From NCBI GenBank assembly GCA_001940985.1, contig MSHB01000004.1:25523-89522 (forward strand): 64,000 bases of DNA, read 5' to 3'. Made by a program: the position numbers and the translations under genes. Positions within the stretch are counted from its first letter, which is position 1. Every line of letters begins with the position of its first letter. The notes below the pieces were generated by a model, which was given only the letters and a program-made list of their open reading frames with translations, was not told the DNA's origin and did not search any database. Below, one piece after another: positions 34,104-43,861 of the stretch. Source of the stretch: Mollicutes bacterium Phil14 (GTDB taxonomy: Bacteria > Bacillota_I > Bacilli_A > ML615J-28 > CAG-698).

Positions 34104-35381
34104 ATGTTTATAGATGATGTTACTATTACTGTCAAAGCTGGGAATGGTGGAAATGGTGTAGTTGCGTTCAGAAGAGAAAAATTTGTTCCAAAGGGTGGCC
34201 CTAGCGGTGGCAATGGTGGCCGTGGTGGAGATATTATTTTTGTTGGTGAAGAAGGTCTTACTACTTTACTTGATTTAAGATACAATAGAATAATAAAAGC
34301 CCAAAATGGACAAAATGGAATGGCAAAAGATTGCTATGGCAAAGATGGTGAAGACGTATATATAAAAGTACCTATTGGAACAGTTGTTTACGACAAGGGG
34401 AAAAATGTTGTTATTGCTGATATAACTCGTCATAAACAAGAAGCAATTATTGCTCATGGCGGCAAAGGTGGTAGAGGCAATTCAGCTTTTGCAACTCCAA
34501 GAATTCCTGCACCAGAAATTTGTGAAAAAGGTTTGCCAGGAGAAGAAAAAGAAATTCGTGTTGAACTAAAAGTTTTAGCCGATGTAGGATTAGTTGGTTT
34601 TCCTAGTGTTGGAAAATCTACATTAATTTCTGTTGTTTCTGCAGCAAGACCTAAAATAGCCGATTATCATTTCACTACTTTAGTTCCTAATCTAGGTGTA
34701 GTAAAAGTAAAAGATGGACGTAGTTTTGTAATGGCCGATTTACCTGGTTTAATAGAAGGCGCTAGTAGTGGTGCTGGTTTAGGATTCCAATTTCTAAAAC
34801 ATATTGAAAGAACTAGAGTAATTGTTCATGTAATTGATATGGCATCATTTGAAGGACGCGATCCATATGATGACTATGTTAAAATTAACGAAGAATTGCG
34901 ATTGTATAATGAAAAATTATTGTTGCGTCCACAAATAGTTGTTGCTAATAAAATGGATTTGGCAGGTGCTAAGGAAAATTTGGAAGAATTCAAAAAGAAA
35001 TTACCAGATGTTTTGGTTGTTCCTATTAGTGCATATACAAAAAGCAATCTTGATGAATTATTATATAAAATAGCTGACATACTAGAAACAGTTAGTTTAG
35101 ATGAATTTATTGAAACTATAAGTGATGAAGTAGTTGAATACAAATATGAAAAAGAAGAAAAACCTTTCGAGATAATTCTTGAAGATGATGGTGTTTATAA
35201 TGTAGTTGGCCCTATGATTAAAAAGTTCTTTGACGTTACTGATTTTTCACGAGACGAAAACGTAAAACTATTCGCTCGTAGATTAAGAAATCTTGGCGTT
35301 GACAATGAACTTCGTCGTCTTGGCGTAAAACATGGGGATATTGTTAGAGTATTAGATTATGAATTTGAATTTTTTGATTAA
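34104..35381 (+). CDS. obgE: GTPase ObgE/CgtA
   Basis: Ribosome-assembly GTPase of 425 residues with all three parts. Obg fold at 1-157 ([20 protein letters not shown] and Gly-rich GGNGGRGGD), G domain at about 158-325 with [24 protein letters not shown] and SAYT motifs, and the OCT domain at about 345-425. AAGGTGGTGAAAAC precedes ATG. No promoter is seen after the rpmA terminator, so expression relies on read-through or a weak site. Confidence 0.98.
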   Translation: MFIDDVTITVKAGNGGNGVVAFRREKFVPKGGPSGGNGGRGGDIIFVGEEGLTTLLDLRYNRIIKAQNGQNGMAKDCYGKDGEDVYIKVPIGTVVYDKGKNVVIADITRHKQEAIIAHGGKGGRGNSAFATPRIPAPEICEKGLPGEEKEIRVELKVLADVGLVGFPSVGKSTLISVVSAARPKIADYHFTTLVPNLGVVKVKDGRSFVMADLPGLIEGASSGAGLGFQFLKHIERTRVIVHVIDMASFEGRDPYDDYVKINEELRLYNEKLLLRPQIVVANKMDLAGAKENLEEFKKKLPDVLVVPISAYTKSNLDELLYKIADILETVSLDEFIETISDEVVEYKYEKEEKPFEIILEDDGVYNVVGPMIKKFFDVTDFSRDENVKLFARRLRNLGVDNELRRLGVKHGDIVRVLDYEFEFFD

Positions 35382-35420
35382 AACTTATGGGACTCTTAGA
35401 GCCTAAAAAGGAGGAAATTT

Positions 35421-36008
35421 ATGGAAAGAAGTTTAAAGATTAAAAAAATGGTTATGATTACCATTTTATCAGTCGTTGCAATTGTTTTACAATTATTTAG
35501 TAATTATGTACAATTTGGACCAGTTAGCATTACGCTAGCATTAATTCCAATTGTCGTTGGTGCAATAATTTATGGGCCGTTAGCTGGCTTTGCTATTGGA
35601 TGTTTTGCTGGTGTTATCACTTTCGTAGCCCCAACAACTATAGCTATATTTTGGCCTTATGGAGTTTTTGCTACATTCTTAGTATGTGTCTTAAAAATGG
35701 GACTTGCTGGATTAGTATCTGGATATTTATATAAACTTATTAATAAGAGCAACTCAAAAGTTGCTGTTGTTATATCTTCTATTAGCGTTCCACTAGTTAA
35801 TACTGGTTTGTTTGCTTTTGCAGCGTATATTTATTATAAAGATCTTTTAACATCTTTAGCTCCAACAGATCAAACTATTGTTGCTTATTTATTCTTGAGT
35901 TTTATTGGTGTGAATTTTATTATAGAATTTTTAGTAAATTCTTTACTATCACCGGTAGTTTTAAGATTAGTAAACTTTGCAAATAATAAATACTTAAATA
36001 ATGATTAG
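35421..36008 (+). CDS. ECF transporter S component, substrate unknown
   Basis: 195-residue vitamin-uptake S subunit with six hydrophobic segments. SITLALIPIVVGAIIYGPLAGFAIG is the typical ECF S pattern in helices 2-3. AAAAAGGAGGAAATTT precedes ATG, 39 bases after obgE. No riboswitch is seen, so the vitamin (folate, pantothenate, riboflavin or other) cannot be named. It would share an EcfAA'T module such as the one at 43-45.5 kb or another outside the window. Confidence 0.85.
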   Translation: MERSLKIKKMVMITILSVVAIVLQLFSNYVQFGPVSITLALIPIVVGAIIYGPLAGFAIGCFAGVITFVAPTTIAIFWPYGVFATFLVCVLKMGLAGLVSGYLYKLINKSNSKVAVVISSISVPLVNTGLFAFAAYIYYKDLLTSLAPTDQTIVAYLFLSFIGVNFIIEFLVNSLLSPVVLRLVNFANNKYLNND

Positions 36009-36027
36009 TATATCATAATAAAAAAAC

Positions 36028-36060
36028 AACTGTAGACTTTTTATGTCTACAGTTTTATTT
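36028..36060. terminator. Bidirectional terminator between ECF S gene and XRE gene
   Basis: AACTGTAGAC pairs with GTCTACAGTT, seven-base loop, T-rich on the right and A-rich on the left. Confidence 0.88.
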
Positions 36061-36321
36061 TTTAGTTTTTAAATTTGAAAAATCAAATAAATCTTTAATA
36101 TCTATGCCTAGTGAGTCAGCTATCTTTTCAATGTTTTTAAGAGTTATATTCTTTTCAGCTCTTTCAATATGACCAATATAAGTACGATGTAGACCAGTCA
36201 TATAACCTAGTTGTTCTTGTGAAGCGCCTATTGATTTTCGATATTCTTTAACTTTTAATCCGAATAGTACATTGATATTATCTTTTTTATTTTTCTTGTT
36301 TTTTTCTGAATTTTCAATCAT
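36055..36321 (-). CDS. Small XRE-family regulator, R-M controller-like
   Basis: 88-residue protein with one helix-turn-helix over about residues 18-78: FGLKVKEYRKSIGASQEQLG, LHRTYIGHIERAEKNITLKN, then ADSLGIDIKDLF. The LHRTYIGHIERxEKNI string is close to C (controller) proteins of restriction-modification systems, but no methylase or endonuclease lies nearby. ATG 36321 is chosen with AAGGTG six bases upstream rather than GTG 36330. Orphan regulator of unknown target. Confidence 0.85.
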   Translation of the reverse strand: MIENSEKNKKNKKDNINVLFGLKVKEYRKSIGASQEQLGYMTGLHRTYIGHIERAEKNITLKNIEKIADSLGIDIKDLFDFSNLKTKK

Positions 36322-36529
36322 ATCGTTCACCTTTTTAATAAAAAATCTACTTAAATATATTAGTTTAAAAGATAAATTCTTTCAACAGACTAAAAATAGC
36401 ATTTGCACTTTTCTTTAATTTTATTAGAAAAAAAATAAGAAAAAATTTAAAATATGTAACTAGATGAAGCAAATATTCTTTCTTTATTTTAATTTAAAAA
36501 TATGATATAATAAATCAAAGGTGAAAAAA

Positions 36530-39091
36530 ATGTATGAAAATGTAGATAAAAATTTGTATACTCCAATGATGAGACAATATTTAGAAATAAAAGAAGAATA
36601 TCCTGACACATTAATCTTTTATCGAATTGGGGACTTTTATGAAATGTTTTTTAACGATGCAATAGTTGCGAGTAAGGAATTAGAAATAGTTCTAACCGGC
36701 CGTGATGCAGGTGTAAAAGATAGAGTTCCTATGTGTGGTGTTCCTCATCATGCTGTCAATGCATATTTGGATAAACTTAGTGAAAAAGGATATAAGGTTG
36801 CAATTGTTGAACAATTAGAAGATCCAAAATTAGCAAAGGGTTTAGTAACTAGGGATGTTGTTAAAATAGTAACACCAGGAACTGTTACTGAAGGCAATAC
36901 TTTAGATGAAAAAGAAAATAATTATTTAGTGTCATTATCTATTGATAAAGAAAGATACATTCTATCGTACTGTGATTTGTCAACAGGTGAAAACTATTTG
37001 ACAGATTTACCACTTAATGATGAAGTTTTGTTTGCTGAAATTATAAAACTTAAGACAAGAGAAATAGTTGTGAGTGATGATTTTAATCAAAATATATTTA
37101 AGCCACTGAAGAATTTTATGTCAATTACAGTTTCAACTGAAAGTAACGATACGGCTGTAGGCTATTTATCTTCATTGAGTGATGGACTTGATAAACAAGA
37201 AGAAAAAAACTTTTCTCGTTTACTAAATTATATAATAAGAACTCAAAAGAAAACTTTAGTACATATGCAAAAAGTCATAAAATATGATATTAATGGTTTT
37301 TTGAAAATTGATTTGTCATCAAGGAGAAATTTAGAACTATTAGAGACATTAAGATTTCAGAATAAGAAAAACACATTGCTAAATGTTCTTGATAAATGTT
37401 CAACGGCAATGGGAAGTAGATATTTAAGAAAAAATATAACTTTTCCATTAATAAATAAAGAAAAAATTAGTCGAAGATTTGACATAATAGATTCTATGAA
37501 GAAACATTTTTTAGAGGCCGAAGAGTTAAAGAAGTTATTAGAAGATGTTTATGACTTAGAAAGAATTGTTGGCAAGATATCTTATGAAAGTGTTAATCCA
37601 AAAGATTTGCTTCAACTTAAGAAATCTTTATCAGTTGTTCCAACTATTAAAAAACTCGTTGAAAAAATGAAAATTAATGATTACTTTGATTTTGAAAGTG
37701 ATTTTTCTCAATATATGAGTGTATATCAATTGCTAGATGATAGTATTTCACCCGATGCCCCATTTTCAGCAAAAGATGGTGGAGTAATTAAAAAAGGATA
37801 TAATGAAAAACTAGATGAACTGATGAATATCAATTCTGATAGTAAGGAATACTTATTATCATTAGAGCAACGTGAAAGAGAAAGAACGGGTATTAAAAAT
37901 CTTAAAGTTGGTTTTAATAAAGTTTTTGGTTATTATATTGAAATATCAAAAGGTAGTTGTCCTTTAGTAAAAGATGAATTTGGATATATTAGAAAGCAAA
38001 CACTTACTACTGGAGAGCGCTTTATTACTCAAGAATTAAAAGAAAAAGAAACTATGATATTAAGAGCAGAAGAAAAGATGTTAGAATTAGATTATAATAT
38101 CTTTTGCGATGTTCGTAATAAGTGTAAAGAGTATGCTTATACTTTACAAGTTTTAGCTAAAACTATCTCTGAGTTAGATATGATGGGAAGTTTTACTAGA
38201 GTAACAAAAGAAAATAATTATGTTAGACCATCATTAAATGATGAACATATCTTAGATATTAAAAATGGTCGTCATCCTGTTATAGAAAGATATATTGATA
38301 ACTATATCCCTAATGATATAAAGATGTTAAAAGATACATCAATATTATTAATCACAGGTCCAAATATGAGTGGTAAATCTACTTACATGCGTCAAGTTGC
38401 TTTAATAAGTATTATGGCTCAAATTGGATGCTTTGTACCAGCTACTTCCGCTAATTTACCAATTTTTGATGCAATATATACAAGAATAGGCGCAGCTGAT
38501 GATATTGTTAGTGGACAATCTACATTTATGGTTGAAATGAATGAAGTAAATAATGCTTTAAAGTCAGCTACTGTTGATTCTTTAATATTGTTTGATGAAA
38601 TCGGTCGTGGAACAGCAACATATGATGGAATGGCTTTGGCACAAGCAATTTTAGAATATGTACATGAAAAAATTGGCTGTAAAACATTGTTTTCAACACA
38701 TTATCATGAACTTACAGCATTAGAAAATGATTTAAGCAATCTTGAAAATGTTCATGTTAGTGCTGAGGATATTAATGGAGAAATAGTTTTCATGCATAAA
38801 GTTAAAAAGGGTGCAGTTGATAAGAGCTATGGTATTAATGTAGCAAAATTAGCTAATATTCCTTTAGATGTAATTTTAAGAGCAGAAGATATTTTATATA
38901 AATTACAAAGTAATCAGAGTGTTGATGGTAAATTACTTTCTGTTAAGAATTATCAACCACCAATGTTATACGATTCAAAAACAGAACAAGAAAAGATAGT
39001 CTTAGATAAAATAAGAAAAGTTTCAATATATGAAATGAGTCCGTTAGATGCTATGAATTTATTAGATGAATTAAAGAAAATATTAAAATAG
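36530..39091 (+). CDS. mutS: DNA mismatch repair protein MutS
   Basis: 853 residues, MutS1 type. The mismatch-wedge motif FYEMFF (F-x-E) is near the N-terminus after FYRIGD, the core and clamp follow, and the ATPase has GPNMSGKSTYMRQ (about residue 610), DEIGRGTATYDG and FSTHYHEL. ATG 36530 follows AAAGGTG; a TATAAT at 36506-36511 precedes. mutL starts 9 bases after the stop. Confidence 0.98.
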   Translation: MYENVDKNLYTPMMRQYLEIKEEYPDTLIFYRIGDFYEMFFNDAIVASKELEIVLTGRDAGVKDRVPMCGVPHHAVNAYLDKLSEKGYKVAIVEQLEDPKLAKGLVTRDVVKIVTPGTVTEGNTLDEKENNYLVSLSIDKERYILSYCDLSTGENYLTDLPLNDEVLFAEIIKLKTREIVVSDDFNQNIFKPLKNFMSITVSTESNDTAVGYLSSLSDGLDKQEEKNFSRLLNYIIRTQKKTLVHMQKVIKYDINGFLKIDLSSRRNLELLETLRFQNKKNTLLNVLDKCSTAMGSRYLRKNITFPLINKEKISRRFDIIDSMKKHFLEAEELKKLLEDVYDLERIVGKISYESVNPKDLLQLKKSLSVVPTIKKLVEKMKINDYFDFESDFSQYMSVYQLLDDSISPDAPFSAKDGGVIKKGYNEKLDELMNINSDSKEYLLSLEQRERERTGIKNLKVGFNKVFGYYIEISKGSCPLVKDEFGYIRKQTLTTGERFITQELKEKETMILRAEEKMLELDYNIFCDVRNKCKEYAYTLQVLAKTISELDMMGSFTRVTKENNYVRPSLNDEHILDIKNGRHPVIERYIDNYIPNDIKMLKDTSILLITGPNMSGKSTYMRQVALISIMAQIGCFVPATSANLPIFDAIYTRIGAADDIVSGQSTFMVEMNEVNNALKSATVDSLILFDEIGRGTATYDGMALAQAILEYVHEKIGCKTLFSTHYHELTALENDLSNLENVHVSAEDINGEIVFMHKVKKGAVDKSYGINVAKLANIPLDVILRAEDILYKLQSNQSVDGKLLSVKNYQPPMLYDSKTEQEKIVLDKIRKVSIYEMSPLDAMNLLDELKKILK

Positions 39092-39100
39092 GTGATTATT

Positions 39101-40990
39101 ATGGGCATAATTAGAAGGTTAGACCAACATGTAACTAATTTAATTGCTGCTGGAGAAGTTATTGAAAAAGTTTCTTCAGTAGTTAAAGAATTAGTAGAAA
39201 ATTCAATTGACGCTGGAGCAAATAATATAAGTATTTCTCTAACAGAAGGGGGTCTAAAAGAGATAGTTGTTAGTGACAATGGTAAAGGAATGGATCCAGT
39301 CGATGCAAAATTGGCAATAGAGCCACATGCAACTAGTAAAATAAAAGAAGCAAACGATCTTTTTAACATTAGAACATTAGGCTTTCGTGGTGAGGCTTTA
39401 GCATCAATTGTTTCTGTATCTCAATTTAAAATGAAGACATGTACTTTAGGTAGTAAAGGAACAATGCTAGTTTTAAAAGACGGAGTTTTAGTTAGTGAAG
39501 CAGTAATTTCCCATCCTATTGGAACTGAAATATCTGTAAAAAACTTATTTTATAATACACCACCACGATTGCAAAGTTTGAAAGGTGAAAGTAGTGAACT
39601 AAGCAGTGTGATAGATTATGTTAGTAGAATAGCCCTTTCATCACCAAAGATTGCGTTTAAACTTTCAAATAATGGTAAAATAATCTTTCAAACTTATGGA
39701 AGCGATAATGAATTAGAAGCAATAGCTAGTATCTATGGTACAGATATTGCTAAGGATATGATTCCAATTCATAATTCTGAAGGAAATTTTAGAATTTATG
39801 GTTATATTTCTAAAATTAGTTCCACTCGTTCAAATAAGAATTATATTAATATTATTGTTAATGGTCGAGTTATAAAAAATCCTTCCTTGGTTAATGCTAT
39901 TTGTGACGGATATAAAACCCTACTTACAATAGGAAGATATCCTATTGCTGTAATAGACATTTTAGTTGATCCAAGTTTGATAGATGTTAATGCTCATCCA
40001 TCTAAACTAGAAGTGCGTTTTGCTGATGAAGATAGATTGAAAGAAATCATAATTAATACAATTCAAATAGCTTTATCTAGAACTGATTTGACTGTTTCAC
40101 TTGATTCAAAAGCAAATCCTACTGTAACATATGAACCAGAGGAAGATGAAAGTTCTGTTGTTGAAACTGTAAATGATTATGTTAGTAATAGTGATAATGC
40201 TGAAAAAGTATTATCAGATTTTGAATTCGATGATTTTGATGAAAAGGTAGCTACAGAGATTAAGTATAATGAAATTATTGAAAATAATAATAAAAGTGAA
40301 GATATTTTCATTAGAGATAATAATGAAGTGAAAAAGGAAACTTTTTCTCAACAACAATACACATTTACTAGTGATGACATAGATATAGATTTAGAAAAGA
40401 GTAAGAACAAACTACCTAAATTATTCTATATAGGTCAATTGTTTGGTACTTATTTACTTTGCCAAAACGAAGGCGAATTCTTTGTTATTGACCAACATGC
40501 GGCAAATGAAAGAATAAATTATGAAAAAATATTAAAAGAACTTAAGAAAGAAAATAATCTTAATTATGAGTTGTTAATTCCTATTAAACTTAATTTTACT
40601 GCTTCTGAATCAATATTAATAGAAGAAAAAATGGAAACAATTAATAAATTAGGAATAGAGCTTGAAGATTTTGGTGGTGGAACTTATACAGTAAGAAAAG
40701 TTCCTATTTGGCTAATAAAAGGAAAAGAAAAAGAGTTTGTAGAAGAAATAATTATTCATATTATTAATGACAGAAAACAAGAAAAATATCAATTTTTAGA
40801 TTCCATTGCAAAATCACTTGCTTGCAAAAAAAGCGTTAAAGCTAACGATTATTTATCAAAAATAGAAATAGATTATTTGCTAGAGGATTTGGAAAAATGC
40901 GAAAAACCTTTTACTTGTCCGCATGGTAGACCAGTTATAATAAAATTTTCTAAATACGAAATAGAAAAATGGTTCAAGAGGGTGCAATAA
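39101..40990 (+). CDS. mutL: DNA mismatch repair endonuclease MutL
   Basis: 629 residues. GHKL ATPase: IAAGEVIEKVSSVVKELVEN, DNGKGMD, ATSKI and LGFRGEALASI. The C-terminal nuclease is intact: D464QHAANERINYE fits DQHAx2Ex4E, and SLACKKSVK plus CPHGRP supply zinc-site residues. So nicking is by MutL itself, as in Bacteria without MutH. ATG 39101 follows AGGTGATT; the in-frame GTG at 39092 is too close to that site. miaA starts 2 bases after its stop. Confidence 0.97.
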   Translation: MGIIRRLDQHVTNLIAAGEVIEKVSSVVKELVENSIDAGANNISISLTEGGLKEIVVSDNGKGMDPVDAKLAIEPHATSKIKEANDLFNIRTLGFRGEALASIVSVSQFKMKTCTLGSKGTMLVLKDGVLVSEAVISHPIGTEISVKNLFYNTPPRLQSLKGESSELSSVIDYVSRIALSSPKIAFKLSNNGKIIFQTYGSDNELEAIASIYGTDIAKDMIPIHNSEGNFRIYGYISKISSTRSNKNYINIIVNGRVIKNPSLVNAICDGYKTLLTIGRYPIAVIDILVDPSLIDVNAHPSKLEVRFADEDRLKEIIINTIQIALSRTDLTVSLDSKANPTVTYEPEEDESSVVETVNDYVSNSDNAEKVLSDFEFDDFDEKVATEIKYNEIIENNNKSEDIFIRDNNEVKKETFSQQQYTFTSDDIDIDLEKSKNKLPKLFYIGQLFGTYLLCQNEGEFFVIDQHAANERINYEKILKELKKENNLNYELLIPIKLNFTASESILIEEKMETINKLGIELEDFGGGTYTVRKVPIWLIKGKEKEFVEEIIIHIINDRKQEKYQFLDSIAKSLACKKSVKANDYLSKIEIDYLLEDLEKCEKPFTCPHGRPVIIKFSKYEIEKWFKRVQ

Positions 40991-40992
40991 AA

Positions 40993-41910
40993 ATGAAAGT
41001 CACTGAAAAGAGTAAAGTGATTGTAATAGCAGGACCAACTGGTAGTGGCAAAACAGAATTTTCATTGATGTTGGCAAAAGATGTTGATGGTGAAATTATT
41101 AATTGTGATGCCAGTCAAATGAAAAAAGATTTAAACATTGGTACTGCTAAAATTGATTTGACAAAAACTAATATTAAACATTATCTAATTGATTTTTTAG
41201 CAGCTGATGAGAATTATTCAATTAGAGATTTTCAGACAAAAGCAAGAGAAGTAATATCTACTATTAACAGTAGTAAAAAAGTTCCGATTATTGTTGGGGG
41301 AACTGGTCTTTATATTAATGCTTTACTTTATAATTACAATTTGAATGATACTGGAAGAGATCCGGATTTTGAAAAAAAATATAATGATATTAGTAATCAT
41401 GAGTTACATTTGTTACTTGAAAAAGAAAATAAAGAGTTAGCAAAAGAAATTCATGAAAACAATCGTCGCCGAGTTTTGAGAGCTTTAGAAAAGTGCCAAA
41501 GTAATTCGAATGAAGTACATTTTGAAAAGAATACGGATATGTTATATAATGCAAAAATTTTTTGCTTATGCCCAAAAAGATGTGATTTATATGAAAGAAT
41601 AAATCTTAGAGTTGAAAAAATGTTAGATGCTGGCTGGATAGACGAATGCAAAAAGTTGCAAGCAAGTAATTATGATATAAGTAAAATTAAGGATATAGGT
41701 TATCATGAAATATTTGAATTTTTAAATGGTAATCTTTCTGAAAATGATATGAAAGAGATAATTAAACAAAAAACAAGAAATTATGCTAAAAGACAAATAA
41801 CTTGGTTTAAAAATAAATTAAAATGTCAGTGGGTAGAAGTTGATTATAATGATATTTCATCTGCTTACAAAGTGATTTATGAGGAAAGTAAGAAATTTTT
41901 GGAGAAATAG
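40993..41910 (+). CDS. miaA: tRNA dimethylallyltransferase MiaA
   Basis: 306 residues; transfers a dimethylallyl group to A37 of tRNAs reading UNN codons. P-loop GPTGSGKT at 14-21, catalytic Asp in INCDASQM, NIGTAK, IVGGTGLYINALLY and the C-terminal TRNYAKRQITWFKN. ATG 40993 has GAGGGTGC upstream. Third gene of mutS-mutL-miaA, the common Bacillota order. Confidence 0.96.
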   Translation: MKVTEKSKVIVIAGPTGSGKTEFSLMLAKDVDGEIINCDASQMKKDLNIGTAKIDLTKTNIKHYLIDFLAADENYSIRDFQTKAREVISTINSSKKVPIIVGGTGLYINALLYNYNLNDTGRDPDFEKKYNDISNHELHLLLEKENKELAKEIHENNRRRVLRALEKCQSNSNEVHFEKNTDMLYNAKIFCLCPKRCDLYERINLRVEKMLDAGWIDECKKLQASNYDISKIKDIGYHEIFEFLNGNLSENDMKEIIKQKTRNYAKRQITWFKNKLKCQWVEVDYNDISSAYKVIYEESKKFLEK

Positions 41911-41915
41911 TTTTT

Positions 41916-42773
41916 ATGAAATACTTAAAAAAATTTAGCTTACCAACTTTTCAATCAGAATCTTTATATGACTTTCCAACAAAATATCCGTTTTCATTGT
42001 TTTCATCAAAGGATTTTTATGAAGTATACTTTTCTGATGTTACAATATTTTATGGCAGTAATGGTAGTGGAAAAAGTACATTATTAAATGTTATCAATCA
42101 TAAGTTTAATTTAAAGAGAAGATCATCATTTTTTGCTGATGAAACTTTTAAAGCATATGTTGATAAATGTTCATTTCAATTAGAATATAATGATGATTTA
42201 GATGAGTTATATGAATTGCCAAAAAATAGTAAGATTATTGCTAGTGAGGATGTTTTCAATCACATTTTAAATATTAGAGAAGAGAATATTAAAAACGAAA
42301 AAAACAGTTTGAAATTAAAAAAAGAATATTCTAAAATTAAAAAAGGCAACGTGAAGTTTGGTGGATTAAAAGATTATGAGAGTTTAGTGGCGCAAAATGA
42401 AGTTAGATCAAAAACTCAAACTAGTTTTATTAGGGAACGTACTAATTTTATCAAACAATTTTCTAATGGCGAAAGCTCATTGAGATTCTTTGATAGTGAA
42501 CTTGAAAATGATGGTTTATATTTGCTTGACGAACCTGAAAATAGTTTGTCACCAGAATTTCAAGTACAGTTAATGCGTTTGATTGTTGAATGCAGTAGAT
42601 ATTGCAATTGTCAATTTATAATTGCTACTCATTCTCCATTTCTATTATCTATTCCCGGTGCAAAGATTTATAACTTGGATGATAATCCTGTAGATGTTTG
42701 TAATTGGACAGAATTAGAAAATGTTAGGTTCTATTATGACTTTTTCAAAAGTCATGAAGATGAATTCGAATAA
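41916..42773 (+). CDS. AAA/SMC-like ATPase of unknown role
   Basis: 285 residues. Walker A is FYGSNGSGKSTLL (about 46-58), an ABC-like signature QFSNGESSLRFF follows, Walker B is LYLLDEPENSLSPE and IIATHSPFLLS gives the H-loop, so it resembles a compact AAA_21/ABC-type ATPase with a short charged helical part (EENIKNEKNSLKLKKEYSK) between motifs. No partner nuclease or membrane gene is adjacent. It begins 5 bases after miaA with GGAGAA upstream and could be co-transcribed. Confidence 0.82.
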   Translation: MKYLKKFSLPTFQSESLYDFPTKYPFSLFSSKDFYEVYFSDVTIFYGSNGSGKSTLLNVINHKFNLKRRSSFFADETFKAYVDKCSFQLEYNDDLDELYELPKNSKIIASEDVFNHILNIREENIKNEKNSLKLKKEYSKIKKGNVKFGGLKDYESLVAQNEVRSKTQTSFIRERTNFIKQFSNGESSLRFFDSELENDGLYLLDEPENSLSPEFQVQLMRLIVECSRYCNCQFIIATHSPFLLSIPGAKIYNLDDNPVDVCNWTELENVRFYYDFFKSHEDEFE

Positions 42774-42811
42774 TTTGCTTATAAATTATATATATAAAAA
42801 CTAAATAAGTT

Positions 42812-42976
42812 TCAAGACTTTTCTTGACAGGGGAATTTTGGTGCGATTCCAAAGCAACAGTCATTACCGTAATGTATTTTTATATTAGTCGGGTTACCTG
42901 ATAAGTAAAATATCTCTGGGCAATGGGAGATATTTATTAAGCCTTTTTGTATATTGCATTTAGGCTTTATTTTTTT
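42812..42976 (+). promoter_or_regulatory. Cobalamin riboswitch with terminator
   Basis: The core reads GGGGAATTTTGGTGCGATTCC, then AGCAACAGTCATTACCGTAA, then AGTCGGGTTACCTG (42887-42900), matching the B12-box scheme GGTGNNANTCC...AGTCAGGNTACCTG. A hairpin AATATCTC/GAGATATT (42909-42934) follows, then a terminator stem AAGCCT (42939-42944) / AGGCTT (42962-42967) with T run. Binding of cobalamin should favour the terminator and shut off the ECF genes. The peripheral arms look shorter than in many members. Confidence 0.82.
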
Positions 42977-42994
42977 GATTGGGAGGAAAAACTA

Positions 42995-43861
42995 ATGAAA
43001 AGAATGGATTATGTTCATCCTATTATATTGTTTTTGTATTTTATGATGGTTATTTTTATAACTATGATCACAAATAATCCAGTTTTGATTAGCATATCAT
43101 TTTTTTCATCATTATTTTTATATGCTATGTTTACTAGCTTCAAAAATATGTTTAAAAAGTTAGGGCTATTTTTAATTTTAATGATTTTTATGGCTTTAAT
43201 AAATCCCATTTTTTCTCGTTATGGTAAAACAATATTATTTTCGATTGGATATTATAATTTCACTTTAGAATCAATGCTTTATGGATTTTTTACTTCTATG
43301 ATGTTAGTAAGTGTAATAATATGGTTTATGTCATATAGTATAGTTTTCAAAAGTGATAAATTTATATATTTGTTTGGGAAAATAATTCCTAAAATTTCTT
43401 TAGTTATTTCCGTAACACTGAATTTTATTCCTCGTTTTACTCACTATTTTAAAGAAATTGATGATGCTCAGCGTTCACTAGGTGTTTATGAAAAAAAGGC
43501 TCTCAGAATGAAATTGCGTGTTTTTTCAATTGTTTTTGGAATGTCACTTGAGAGTGCTATAGAAACTTCAAATAGTATGAGAGCTAGAGGCTATGGGAAA
43601 AGTGGAAGAAGTAATTACTCGATATTTAAATGGCGAAAAGCTGATTTAATTTTAGGAATAATATGGATAGCTTTTGGAGTTTATAGTTTTATAAGCATTT
43701 TATCTAATAGTGATTATAATTATTACCCAGTTTTAGATCATATAACAGTTGATTTAAAGATGATTTCTATATGTGGATCATTTTTGTTACTCGCAATAAG
43801 TAGCACAATTTTAGAGATAAAGGAAAACATATTATGGCATTACTTGAAATTGAAAAATTAA
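42995..43861 (+). CDS. ecfT: ECF transporter transmembrane subunit EcfT
   Basis: 289-residue T component that links the ATPases to the S subunit. Five to six hydrophobic helices, with the coupling motif NSMRARGYGKSGRS (Ala-Arg-Gly box). ATG 42995 follows GGGAGG and lies 19 bases after the riboswitch terminator. The ecfA gene begins 28 bases before its stop. Confidence 0.93.
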   Translation: MKRMDYVHPIILFLYFMMVIFITMITNNPVLISISFFSSLFLYAMFTSFKNMFKKLGLFLILMIFMALINPIFSRYGKTILFSIGYYNFTLESMLYGFFTSMMLVSVIIWFMSYSIVFKSDKFIYLFGKIIPKISLVISVTLNFIPRFTHYFKEIDDAQRSLGVYEKKALRMKLRVFSIVFGMSLESAIETSNSMRARGYGKSGRSNYSIFKWRKADLILGIIWIAFGVYSFISILSNSDYNYYPVLDHITVDLKMISICGSFLLLAISSTILEIKENILWHYLKLKN

